The notes under the pieces: model-generated
What the model saw: the letters and a program-made list of their open reading frames with translations, nothing else
What the model was told of the DNA's origin: nothing
The model's database searches: none
Source of the DNA: Cupriavidus necator
GTDB lineage: Bacteria > Pseudomonadota > Gammaproteobacteria > Burkholderiales > Burkholderiaceae
Direction: 5' to 3'
NCBI GenBank assembly: GCA_022041995.1
Contig: CP074388.1
Coordinates: 310,001-374,000 of the forward strand
Length of the DNA: 64,000 nucleotides
Position numbers and translations under genes: made by a program
Shown: positions 26,221 to 34,281 of the stretch, piece after piece
Layout: each line of letters opens with the position of its first letter
Position numbering within the stretch: position 1 is the stretch's first letter

Positions 26221-27117
26221 TCACGGGCTCAGTTGAATATTGGTGCGAGGCGTCCCCGCCTCCGGGTAGTACGCGTAATAGACGTCGACGGCTTCGGCCC
26301 AGCAGTCCAGTAGTTCCGCGGAGTGCTGCCGCACCCAGGCGGACAATGCATTGCCATTTGGGTGACTAGTGCCGAACAGGGAGGAGCCGGATACCGCATC
26401 GAATGCATAGTCCTCCCCGCCGCCGCGAATCAGCACGAAAGGAGCATCTGTTGGCTTGACGCAAAAGGCGAAAGCCTTCGCCTTCTCAAGGGGGTAGCGG
26501 CAAGGTACCAGTGTGCGCAATGACTCAAGGGTGCGGGCGCTAGGAACCACCATTCCGGCATCGCGGAAAGGGCGCCTGCCGTGAACCTCGAAGTCGTAGT
26601 CGACGAACCCGGCTGGTGTGTTGAACTCCACGCGTGTAATCTCAGCGGGGGATATCGGCGCGAACGAAAGCCACCATGTGCCTTCCTTGGTGGCAGTCGT
26701 TTTCATAAGCTGGCGCCTTTTTGCCAGCGGCAATTGCCACGGGTTCTCGACGTACGCGGAGAGACCCATCAACTTGGCTTCATCAGGCTTTTCGCCGCGA
26801 CGGGCGTAATAGTCGACGAATGGCATTATCAAACCACTATCATCCGAAATTTCAACCGTCAGGCGCACCCTCGATTTGTGCATGGTGACGCCATTTCGCG
26901 GGGCGACGCCATGGACCTTTGTCAGGTATGCCACGCGACTGGCGGTCATTACCTCCTGGCCAGTGGTCAGACCGTGCCCAGTGGGTTCGGGATCGGTCGT
27001 CAGCCAAACAACCGAGTTACGAATGCTGCCGTCGCCGTGTTTAACGTGACCGAGAGAAATCCCCTTCGAAAGGATGGATTCGGCGAGCGACACAGCTGTG
27101 TAGTGATAGAACTTCAT
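26221..27117 (-). CDS. putative ADP-ribosyltransferase-like protein
   Basis: A 298-residue protein whose N-terminus, MKFYHYTAVSLAESILSKGI, then SVVWLTTDPEPTGHGL, resembles the His-Tyr-Thr and following strands of ADP-ribosyltransferase-fold proteins (H-Y-[E/Q] class). The rest, including GTWWLSFAPISPAEITRVEF, is not recognised. It sits inside the operon between the TerB-type gene and the ATPase, with gaps of 80 and 57 bases, so it is probably co-expressed with them. Toxin or DNA/protein-modifying roles are inference only. Confidence 0.4.
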   Translation of the reverse strand: MKFYHYTAVSLAESILSKGISLGHVKHGDGSIRNSVVWLTTDPEPTGHGLTTGQEVMTASRVAYLTKVHGVAPRNGVTMHKSRVRLTVEISDDSGLIMPFVDYYARRGEKPDEAKLMGLSAYVENPWQLPLAKRRQLMKTTATKEGTWWLSFAPISPAEITRVEFNTPAGFVDYDFEVHGRRPFRDAGMVVPSARTLESLRTLVPCRYPLEKAKAFAFCVKPTDAPFVLIRGGGEDYAFDAVSGSSLFGTSHPNGNALSAWVRQHSAELLDCWAEAVDVYYAYYPEAGTPRTNIQLSP

Positions 27118-27197
27118 TGGGTATTCGAATGGCTGTCGGGTTTGTCGGTTAGGCTGATATTAAGATAGGGCGGGCCGGAGCCTGAGTTTGAATGTCG

Positions 27198-29456
27198 CTA
27201 TTTTTGGCTCCGCAGCAGCGCCAGCGGCCCTGGGTTGAACTCGAACGGGTCGTCGCCTTCAAGCAACGCCTCGTCGAATGCATCGAACGCAGCGTCGTTG
27301 ATCTTCTCGATCGCGCCAGACGGCATCAACCCATGTTCCGTGCATAGGGCAGCGAAGGCCTCGCTTGCCCAGGCATCCTGATCCACCAGGTCACGAAGTA
27401 GATCGCTGTGCCGGGAATCCAACGAGGGAAGGGCGGCGAAGGAGACCGAGCTTGGCGCTGTAGCCACAGGCGTTGTCGGGGTGTCCGAGCAGGAACTGGC
27501 GGGCGCTATGGCCATTGCTGGCGCCAGTTCGGCTGCGTTGTCCACCGGTGCGGCGAAAATCGAGATGAGCACGCTGTCGACTTCCGCCGTCTCCTTGCGC
27601 AGGGCAACGATCCTCGCCGTGTCGAGCGGACCGCTTTGTTTAGACCCATCTGCAACTGACGACGCAGGAGCATCAGGGTCCATGCCCGTGTGTGCCATCT
27701 CATACAGCGACTTCGGGTGGGCCCCAAGCAAAGCAAAGTACTTTTCCAACTGCCGGACTACTGATACCAGTTCGAGAGCGTCGCCCGCGCGGGCAACCGC
27801 CACAAGCTCTTGCGTGAGCGGTTCTCGGTCAGGTTGGTCGATGAGATCCAATTGCTTTTTTAATGTGCCCTTTCCTTTGAGGGCAGGTGCCCCCGGTGCT
27901 GTCAGGACAATCAGCAAGGCCTGCAGGCGGTCATGCGCAGCGACACTTAGTCCTTCCCATGCCCGCGTGATGGCCGTCGCCTTCATGAGCGCGGCATCCG
28001 CATTCGGCAGGCCCATGCGGACCAGGTCCGCGAGGAACACGACACATGCGACGCGCGCGTGATGCTTGGAATGACGCGGCATTAGCTCCGCGCCTTGATT
28101 TGGGCGCTTGGCTTCGAGCAAAGGAAGATCTTCCTCCGATCGAAACAATATGATCGGCGTGGTGCCATCTGGTGTGAATGCGCCATGCCTCGGGTCCGGC
28201 TCCATCCCGATGCCCATGTAGCCGTTCATCAGACCGATCAGATTCGCAGGTGGCAGTTTTGCGAGAACGTTTCTCGCCTCAAGTGGCGCAAGGAAAGCGG
28301 AGAGCGTTGTTGGTTCGGTGAAATCAACGCCGGCATTCAGATCTGCTACCGTCAGGGCGAGACGCTCCCAGACTGGCGCGGGCCAAAGCGGGCACGGTAG
28401 CATGAGCCGAGCGACTGGATCGTCGGGGTGCGCACCGCTTCGATTGAGATATCGCGAATACGGGGTTAGCGTATCCGCCGCGGCCTTCGCGATCGTTTCC
28501 ACGACCTGGCCCAGCCCACTTTCTACTGCAGTCACATCAGGCATGGGCAGAGATTCCTGAACCTCGCGCATCACAGGCGATACAGGCGTGTATGAAAGCT
28601 GTAGGCTTCTAGTTGCGAGGGGTGGGGCCCAGTTGGCAAGCTGCTTTCCGAACTGCCGACTGCAGAGGTCTTGGAAGACCGCGGCGAAGATGCGCGGATG
28701 GCGTTTCACCACTGGCAACTTCGTAAAGCGGTGGTCGTTCAGATACCAGACCGCTAACCACGCTGCCGGAAGGTCACGACGATTGTGGTAGCACCTTGCC
28801 AGCACAATCCGAAAGAGGTCCTTTATCGGCGGCGGGCTCCCGTCGAGCGGTGGCACTGGCAATTCAATATCGTCCTTCCCGTACATGTAGTGGCAAAACG
28901 CGAGCAGTTGTCGGGCCCTCCAGTTGAACGTCCCGTTCCTGTAGGTTTCGATCAGCCCCTCCAGCTCGACGCAGATGGCGGGAATCTCATCCCGTGCTGC
29001 CGGGTCCGTACGGGCGTCGATGACCGCGCGACGCTCGAGGCCGTAGAAAAACAGGTACACATAGCCGATTGCCGCCTTTGGATGGCGCCGCCCGCTGGCC
29101 AGCCAGTTTAGATAGGCCGACCGCGCGTCCGGACTTATCCCCTCGAAGGTTGGGAAGTACGGCAGCCCGCTGGCTATGAAATTGGTCTCTTTGCCGATCT
29201 CCAGGCTCTCGTCGATCAGACTTGGCTCGACTCGTTCGAGGCGACCGCGCCCGGCGTTGCCACATAGATACACAAGGCCACAGGACAGAGAATAGTGGTG
29301 CACGTTGACCCGCATGCCAGGCGGTACCCAGTGCGCGGCCAGGTCCTGCGGCCGAACGGACTGCGGAGAGGACCTGATGACGAATAGTTCGGGCTTATCC
29401 GATGTCAGCTCGGTCTCGAAGAAGTTGTCGGAGGGCATGATTCCGGCTTCAAGCAA
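27198..29456 (-). CDS. TerB_N/TerB_C domain protein
   Basis: A 752-residue protein. Residues about 90-200 match TerB_N (FPTFEGISPDARSAYLNWLA, then IGYVYLFFYGLERR). The last 100 residues match TerB_C (SLDSRHSDLLRDLVDQDAW, GLMPSGAIEKINDAAFDAF, LLEGDDPFEFNPG). The middle is helical. Proteins of this build were predicted by comparative genomics to work with an ATPase and a helicase in DNA-processing or stress/defence islands, as found here. Start GTG/ATG at 29456; the inner ATG (MPSDNFFETE) is also possible. First core gene of the cassette. Confidence 0.8.
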   Translation of the reverse strand: MLEAGIMPSDNFFETELTSDKPELFVIRSSPQSVRPQDLAAHWVPPGMRVNVHHYSLSCGLVYLCGNAGRGRLERVEPSLIDESLEIGKETNFIASGLPYFPTFEGISPDARSAYLNWLASGRRHPKAAIGYVYLFFYGLERRAVIDARTDPAARDEIPAICVELEGLIETYRNGTFNWRARQLLAFCHYMYGKDDIELPVPPLDGSPPPIKDLFRIVLARCYHNRRDLPAAWLAVWYLNDHRFTKLPVVKRHPRIFAAVFQDLCSRQFGKQLANWAPPLATRSLQLSYTPVSPVMREVQESLPMPDVTAVESGLGQVVETIAKAAADTLTPYSRYLNRSGAHPDDPVARLMLPCPLWPAPVWERLALTVADLNAGVDFTEPTTLSAFLAPLEARNVLAKLPPANLIGLMNGYMGIGMEPDPRHGAFTPDGTTPIILFRSEEDLPLLEAKRPNQGAELMPRHSKHHARVACVVFLADLVRMGLPNADAALMKATAITRAWEGLSVAAHDRLQALLIVLTAPGAPALKGKGTLKKQLDLIDQPDREPLTQELVAVARAGDALELVSVVRQLEKYFALLGAHPKSLYEMAHTGMDPDAPASSVADGSKQSGPLDTARIVALRKETAEVDSVLISIFAAPVDNAAELAPAMAIAPASSCSDTPTTPVATAPSSVSFAALPSLDSRHSDLLRDLVDQDAWASEAFAALCTEHGLMPSGAIEKINDAAFDAFDEALLEGDDPFEFNPGPLALLRSQK

Positions 29457-29562
29457 AGAGGGTGAGTGTGGCGTTGCTGTGCTCGTTGGCCTTGTACCGC
29501 GCCGTGGTGTCGGCGTGGTGCCAAAAAGACCGGCGCCAAACCGACATTCGAGCGCCAGCGGA

Positions 29563-30378
29563 TCAGATGCCTTTGACTACGCGGGACAGCCAGTCGAAGA
29601 GGCGTGGCGATCCGCCGTCGGCGACGGCGTCGTCTGCGTCTAGTGCCTTGTCCGCTTCGGTGTCCGGCTCGAATTGGAAGTGAGTGAATTTGCAGTCGGG
29701 GCAGGGGTGTGCTTCAGCATTGAGGTCGAGGCGCATCTTTACGCCATCGGCGACACGCAAGCTGATCACCGTCTCCGGTTCGATCTTCGCGCCCTCAAGG
29801 ACCTGGCGAAACCACTCCCAGACACCCGGATGGCCGAGTATGTTCTCAAGGCCGTAGGTGTCGATCCACTCCCGGCAGACTGGGGGGCGACGCGCGTAGT
29901 GTGTGTGTACCTTGCCGTCGAGTTCGAAATAGACGAACACGCGGGGGCGTGGCCACGAGTAGGTTGCGTCGAGGTGCTTTGCCTCCCACGCCCGCAAACC
30001 CACCGGATTGAGCTGACGGCCGGCAATGCGCCGCCGTACCTCAATGTCGATGGCCCCACCCTTGTGCTCGAACTCGTCCAAATCAAGCAGCTCGGCGATA
30101 ACGGGTTGGCCGTCTTCGAAGGCGGTTTCGGCCAATGTCACCGCGCAAACGATGATCTTGTCCCGGGCTGGAACGTAGAGGCCGAGATAGCCCCACTCCG
30201 GGTCGGTTTGGCTCAAAAGGACAGCGTTTCCGCCGCGAATGGCGGCCTCAAGATCGGACGGGGACAAGCAGGCGAGGGACTGCGTTTGCTCTCGTGCGAA
30301 CCTACCCACACGGATATCGCCAATAACATGGCTATAGCGACTCAGCGCCCGGCGGCGCGTATCTTCTCGAATACTCAA
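29563..30378 (-). CDS. hypothetical protein, paralogue 1 of a pair
   Basis: A 271-residue protein beginning MSIREDTRRRALSRYSHVIG. It is paralogous to the next gene upstream: RAWEAKHLDATYSWPRPRVF and VCREWIDTYGLENILGHPGV align with RAWELRHFQGVLPPARYRVT and VCRDFVETHSLEQAAGHPGF. Near the C-terminus HPCPDCKFTHFQFE could bind zinc. No known family recognised. It precedes the TerB gene by 106 bases on the same strand and may belong to the operon. Confidence 0.55.
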   Translation of the reverse strand: MSIREDTRRRALSRYSHVIGDIRVGRFAREQTQSLACLSPSDLEAAIRGGNAVLLSQTDPEWGYLGLYVPARDKIIVCAVTLAETAFEDGQPVIAELLDLDEFEHKGGAIDIEVRRRIAGRQLNPVGLRAWEAKHLDATYSWPRPRVFVYFELDGKVHTHYARRPPVCREWIDTYGLENILGHPGVWEWFRQVLEGAKIEPETVISLRVADGVKMRLDLNAEAHPCPDCKFTHFQFEPDTEADKALDADDAVADGGSPRLFDWLSRVVKGI

Positions 30379-30450
30379 ACGAAAACCTCAGTTGGACGGG
30401 ATCAACTTACTCTGTGCGACATCGTTCTTGTCGGCGGAGATTCCCGGATC

Positions 30451-31227
30451 TTAAGCCGTATAGTGCGGTTGTTGGGTCTCTCCCTTCGCAAGGAGGGCCG
30501 GGAGCACGCCCTGACCTTTGCCTGAGCAGCACGAACACGTCAACGCCGGTGCGCTGATGTCGAGCTCGACCGGATGGGTGTCCGCAATGCGGATCGCCAC
30601 GACGCGCTCGATTGGCAGATCATTCCGCTCCGCCTGCCGGCGGTACCAATCGAGAAAGCCGGGGTGGCCCGCTGCCTGCTCTAGCGAGTGGGTCTCCACA
30701 AAGTCCCGGCAGACCGGGGCATTGTGGAATACCATTTGCGCCGGCCGAGCACCCGGCGCATCGTCGTCTCGGCGGAACCAGGTCGTCACGCGGTACCGCG
30801 CCGGCGGTAGGACACCTTGGAAGTGGCGCAGCTCCCATGCGCGGAACGAGACGGGGTCGAGGGCCTGGAAGACGGCGGTGCGCAGGCGCGCGACAGCGAT
30901 CGGGCCAGCATCGTTCTCGAACTGGTGCTGCGTGAGCACAGTCACGATGCAAGGCGATGCATTCGGTGCCGGATGGTGTGCGAGAACCGCGACAAAGAAA
31001 GCATCTTGCTCATGGTTGTAGAGCAGGTGGTACGTGCGGATCCGATTACCCATGGCGCTCTGCCACGGCAGGATGACAGCGCCGCCGCCGACGATAAAGC
31101 TGCGAAGGCGCTCAGCGTCGAGGCCGGTGCGGGAAAGGGCTCGTTGGCAAGCATGGATGGTGAGGTGCAGGCCTGCCATGCGCGGGTGAAGGTCTTGGCC
31201 GATGATCGACGGGTTGGCAATACGCAT
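30451..31227 (-). CDS. hypothetical protein, paralogue 2 of a pair
   Basis: A 258-residue protein beginning MRIANPSIIGQDLHPRMAGL. It shares the RAWE-x-(K/R)H and VCR-(D/E)-x(8,9)-GHPG blocks with its neighbour and ends with LTCSCCSGKG, a possible metal site. A weak version of the shared leader (J) precedes it. Function unknown. It may head the leftward transcript that includes the TerB-ATPase-helicase genes. Confidence 0.55.
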   Translation of the reverse strand: MRIANPSIIGQDLHPRMAGLHLTIHACQRALSRTGLDAERLRSFIVGGGAVILPWQSAMGNRIRTYHLLYNHEQDAFFVAVLAHHPAPNASPCIVTVLTQHQFENDAGPIAVARLRTAVFQALDPVSFRAWELRHFQGVLPPARYRVTTWFRRDDDAPGARPAQMVFHNAPVCRDFVETHSLEQAAGHPGFLDWYRRQAERNDLPIERVVAIRIADTHPVELDISAPALTCSCCSGKGQGVLPALLAKGETQQPHYTA

Positions 31228-31276
31228 GATGATCTCCGAGTGATGCCTTTCGGCGGTAGCAAGAGTTTCATGCTCT
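31228..31276 (-). promoter_or_regulatory. degenerate shared leader J
   Basis: Minus strand: AGAGcatgaaaCTCT, then CGCC-gaaa-GGC, then CGGAG and ATG. The hairpin order matches the other leaders, but the CTCCTTT element is reduced to CTCTTGC, so SD pairing is weak. Confidence 0.4.
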
Positions 31277-31539
31277 CGCGTGTTGCCAGGAACGCAACTC
31301 GCGCGTGATCGTCGGTACGTCTTGCCGGGCCGCTATCAGCGGGTTTGTCGCTGCAAAAAGGGGGTGTGCTATAGTGCAGCCAGCCGTTTGAACGGCATCC
31401 CACCTCAAGGCGCTCGCCGCCCCTTTTCACATATATCCCACCGTCTTGCCGGGTCAATCGACACCGCAGAGCGCAAAATTCTCCCTGCTCTACAGCACGT
31501 CCTGACAACAGGAATCTGGCCTGCCGAGCAACTTCTACT

Positions 31540-31626
31540 AGTACTGGTTCGGCCAGTCCCTCGGACTCGTCGAGCACCTGACTCGCTCCTTATCAGCAGC
31601 CCGTGCACGGGCATAAGGAGAGAACC
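31540..31626 (+). promoter_or_regulatory. SD-sequestering leader G
   Basis: GTTCGGCC block, a GAGC/GACTCG region, then GCTCCTTAT (31585-31593), the palindrome GCCCGTGCACGGGC (31599-31612), then ATAAGGAG (31613-31620) and ATG at 31627. CTCCTTAT pairs perfectly with ATAAGGAG. The GTTCGGCC block is shared with leaders H and I. Confidence 0.75.
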
Positions 31627-32481
31627 ATGAATGGCAATAACAGCGGGAATGTAGAGCAGCGCGGACAGCTTCCGAATAGCGCGGCCACCGCGGCACCATC
31701 GGTGAGCCAGCCAAAGTCGTATCGTGTTGCAGTTCATGGTGGCGACTACCTGGAACGAGCGCCCCGGGTTGCAAAGTTCCAGGTAACCGAGACGTATGCG
31801 CGCGAGATCGTCAGGCTGGCGGCGCTGGTTGTAGCCAACGACCTGTATCAAGTCGAACGGTTGGACGGCCGCGCCAGTTACATGCAATTCGATCCGGAGA
31901 CCGACCCTGATGACGCGCAGGAAGCGGGCGAAGATAACTCGGTCCGTACCGAGTGCGACGTGCTCGTAGTTTCCAAGGACGAGTTTCTCTTCGAAGCGTA
32001 CGTCAAGCACACGGATGATCGTGTCAAGTGTACGGCGCAGCCGATCGTGGAACTTGCGGCTCATTTCGCCATTTCGCTCGACGAGGCAAACCAGCCGGCG
32101 CCCGATTCAACTGCCGCATTGTCGCAACCTCAGGGCCCGGACCTAGTCGGTGTACTGTCCGATCTGGTGCAGGCGGTGGAGTTCACTCCTCTGGGCGTGC
32201 GGGGAATCACGGCGGTGAAAACTGCGAAGGCCGCGCTGGGGGAGGTTCCCGGTTCTGGATATGCGAAGCTTGCAGTCCAGGGGCGCTTTGCCGCGACGTG
32301 GTCGGAAGCATTCACAAATGGTCCGGAGACACGCACCGTCACCGGTGACTTCTTCACCCTAGGTGCCGGTTATGACTGGGAAGACATTGTTGGCCTGGTC
32401 GCCCTCGGCGTCGGCCAAACCTGGGAAAACCGTCACTACGGTCCGGCGCACACCGTCATGCGGTTGCCTGACACCGAGTAA
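31627..32481 (+). CDS. hypothetical mobile-element protein, 284 aa
   Basis: Begins MNGNNSGNVEQRGQLPNSAA, with a disordered Ser/Ala/Pro N-terminus, then an alpha/beta segment (SYRVAVHGGDYLERAPRVAK), an acidic loop (DPETDPDDAQEAGEDN) and a second domain from about residue 165. No family recognised. First of three rightward genes that each carry the shared leader, so it belongs to the same element as the leftward genes at 9-18 kb. Confidence 0.6.
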   Translation: MNGNNSGNVEQRGQLPNSAATAAPSVSQPKSYRVAVHGGDYLERAPRVAKFQVTETYAREIVRLAALVVANDLYQVERLDGRASYMQFDPETDPDDAQEAGEDNSVRTECDVLVVSKDEFLFEAYVKHTDDRVKCTAQPIVELAAHFAISLDEANQPAPDSTAALSQPQGPDLVGVLSDLVQAVEFTPLGVRGITAVKTAKAALGEVPGSGYAKLAVQGRFAATWSEAFTNGPETRTVTGDFFTLGAGYDWEDIVGLVALGVGQTWENRHYGPAHTVMRLPDTE

Positions 32482-32529
32482 GGCCTGAGCAACACCTCCT
32501 CATCGCGCCGCCACCGTGGGGCGCGGGGG

Positions 32530-32617
32530 AATCTTTTCTGGTTCGGCCAGGCACGCGCCTCGCCGAGCAGATGCTCGCTTCTTTTCAACAGCCTCTTTGA
32601 GGCACAGGGAGCGAATC
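32530..32617 (+). promoter_or_regulatory. shared leader H
   Basis: GTTCGGCC block, CGCCGAGCagatGCTCG hairpin, CTTCTTTT, inner stem GCCTC-ttt-GAGGC (32591-32603), then GGGAGCG and ATG at 32618. The order is the same as in G and I, but the CTCCTTT element has drifted to GCTTCTTTT. Confidence 0.55.
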
Positions 32618-32803
32618 ATGAATCAACAGACCCACGAAGAGATTTGCAGCGTTCCGATTATCCCGCGCATGTTCTTTCCGTACGTGGTGAAGGTCATTGC
32701 ATCGGATACCTGTTACCCGATCGACTTCGAGGCCAAAGGCCTTCTCTTTGAGAATGGCGCGGTTGTGATCGAATATCCGTTTAAGGATCCAGAGCGGAAA
32801 TGA
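32618..32803 (+). CDS. small hypothetical protein, 61 aa
   Basis: Begins MNQQTHEEICSVPIIPRMFF and stops TGA at 32801-32803 after DPERK. Removing one A of the AAA before the stop would join it to the next frame through ERNDPKTGEDG, so this may be the first part of a split longer gene. Function unknown; it carries leader H. Confidence 0.5.
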   Translation: MNQQTHEEICSVPIIPRMFFPYVVKVIASDTCYPIDFEAKGLLFENGAVVIEYPFKDPERK

Positions 32804-32852
32804 TCCGAAGACCGGCGAGGACGGCACCGCCATCGACATCCAGGCAATCATT

Positions 32853-33362
32853 TTGCCGAACGGCCAGCGCATGGGTGCAGATCACTGGGAAGAAGTGGCG
32901 GAGGCGCCGCCCCATAACTGCCGGATGTTGGCGTCCTTGGGCATGCTGTGCGACTCGGGGGGCACTTTCGGTGAAAAAAGGGGCTCGAGTTTGTACGAAC
33001 AAATTTTGCAGGCCGCAGTGAATACGCGAAGACTGATCGGATTGCCGTACGACGCACTACTTGAGCAACTCGGAGTCCGTGAACCGCAAGCGCATCCGCT
33101 TTTCGACGTAGCGCAAAAGGTGCTGTCCGTGATGATGCAGGACGCGGTGGGCGACTACGAAACGCCGGACCAGGTGCCGGAGTGGGCGTGGGTGAAAGCC
33201 AATGCCACGTATGTCCATGGCCGAAACGGCAACGACGGTATCTGGGAGTCCATTTTGAACCTCGGTTGCGCGTTCAAAGGCGATCCGGGCCGCCTGGCAC
33301 CGATTATCGCTGCCGCGCGTACTGAAGGCGCCGCCTATCTCATCATTCACCAGGGAACCTAA
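32853..33362 (+). CDS. hypothetical protein, start uncertain
   Basis: The frame is open from about 32802 (NDPKTGEDGTAIDIQAIILP) to 33362, with no ATG near the beginning; TTG 32853 is the first usable start. The protein (about 170 residues) is helical with LPYDALLEQLGVREPQAHPL. The protein-like sequence upstream of the start supports fusion with the 61-residue frame by one base change. Function unknown. Confidence 0.5.
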   Translation: MPNGQRMGADHWEEVAEAPPHNCRMLASLGMLCDSGGTFGEKRGSSLYEQILQAAVNTRRLIGLPYDALLEQLGVREPQAHPLFDVAQKVLSVMMQDAVGDYETPDQVPEWAWVKANATYVHGRNGNDGIWESILNLGCAFKGDPGRLAPIIAAARTEGAAYLIIHQGT

Positions 33363-33399
33363 ACCATAACTGGAAGACCTCGCCCGCGCCGCCAGTACG

Positions 33400-33500
33400 G
33401 ATTGCGAGCGAGGTGAGCCAGTTCGGCCGGGCCAAGAGTCCCGCCGAACTCGCACTCGCTCCTTTTTGACCACCCCGTTCTGGGGACAAAGGAGAAGCCA
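33400..33500 (+). promoter_or_regulatory. SD-sequestering leader I
   Basis: GTTCGGCCGGGCC, then a CCGAACTCG strand that can pair back with CGAGG/GTTCGG, then CTCCTTTTT (33459-33467), inner stem CCCC-gtt-CTGGGG (33473-33485), then AAAGGAG (33488-33494) and ATG at 33501. One of the clearest copies. Confidence 0.75.
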
Positions 33501-33590
33501 ATGAACAGCAATCATCCTACCGAACGCACCGAGCAGCAGGCGACTCAGCAGCCATCGATCTACGTGATACGGCAGCTTGTTCCATCTGGG
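33501..33590 (+). pseudogene. leader-controlled gene cut by IS4 fragment
   Basis: Only 30 codons remain (MNSNHPTERTEQQATQQPSI to LVPSG) before the IS4 piece begins at 33591. The beginning resembles the other leader genes in its Asn/Gln/Thr-rich opening. The rest of the gene is not recognisable on the far side of the IS fragment. Confidence 0.55.
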
Positions 33591-34026
33591 CATCGCCGCC
33601 GAGCTTGCTGCGAGCCTGGGCGAAGGCTTGTTCACTGACGCAACGGCGCAAGGTGTTTTGGCGGGCGAGCGTGGCGAAGAATTGATCGAGCTCGGCTTGC
33701 ATGCCCATACGCAAGTTGCCGAGCATGAAGGAGATCAGTGTCGGCAGGGTGAGCTTGCGCTGCCGGGTGAAGGCGGCCGGATGCTCTGGATGACGGGCAA
33801 GATCGTGAAAGACCTTGGTGTGCAGATATTGGGCAAGTGCAGCGAACAAATCGGACAGGGGCATGAGAGCCAAGCGAAGATCGAAAAGCGATCCTCTATT
33901 GGCCGCCGCCCTGCTTGCGCTAAACATCCAGCGCAAGCAGGGCGGCGGCCCCTCGAACCTCGTCACCTGTCAAGCGTTCTCGGCGCCAATTGCGATTTTA
34001 TTTGGCGGCTTATCTTGGGTGGATTG
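33591..34026 (-). mobile_element. IS4-family fragment (transposase 5' end)
   Basis: Identical over 436 bases, apart from two base changes, to positions 20199-20634 of the complete IS4 element. It keeps the right inverted repeat (34009-34026) and lacks the left two thirds. The left edge at 33591 is a recombination join, not an IS end, so a deletion from within the IS removed the flanking DNA. Confidence 0.9.
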
Positions 34027-34281
34027 GGAAGCCAGTCCGGTATTCCACGCTACGCCAGCCGCGCATCGCTGGTCTGCGCTGGAAAGCGGCTGGCGATTCT
34101 GTGATGCAAACTCGGTCGTACAGGTGTCATCTTTCACCGGCATGCTCGACTCGAGGTTCCTGTCGACCAGCTGAAATCGGTACACCTCACCTTTTCCCGT
34201 TCGTTCCGTTGACACCGGCTGTATCCCCGCGCCAGTAGATTGGCGTGGTTTCCACTGCCCTGCTTGCCACATGGAGGTGCT
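34027..34281. other. no supported gene
   Basis: Between the IS fragment and the phospholipase D-like gene. A minus-strand frame contains protein-like sequence (KGEVYRFQLVDRNLESSMPV) without a convincing start or family, possibly the remains of the gene that was deleted with the IS. The start region of the next gene, with GGAGGTGCT, is at the right edge. Confidence 0.4.

Noticed and set aside
31340..31376. TTGTCG and TATAGT as a promoter between the divergent units
   Set aside because: The spacing is 19 bases and the context is not conserved elsewhere; too weak to annotate.
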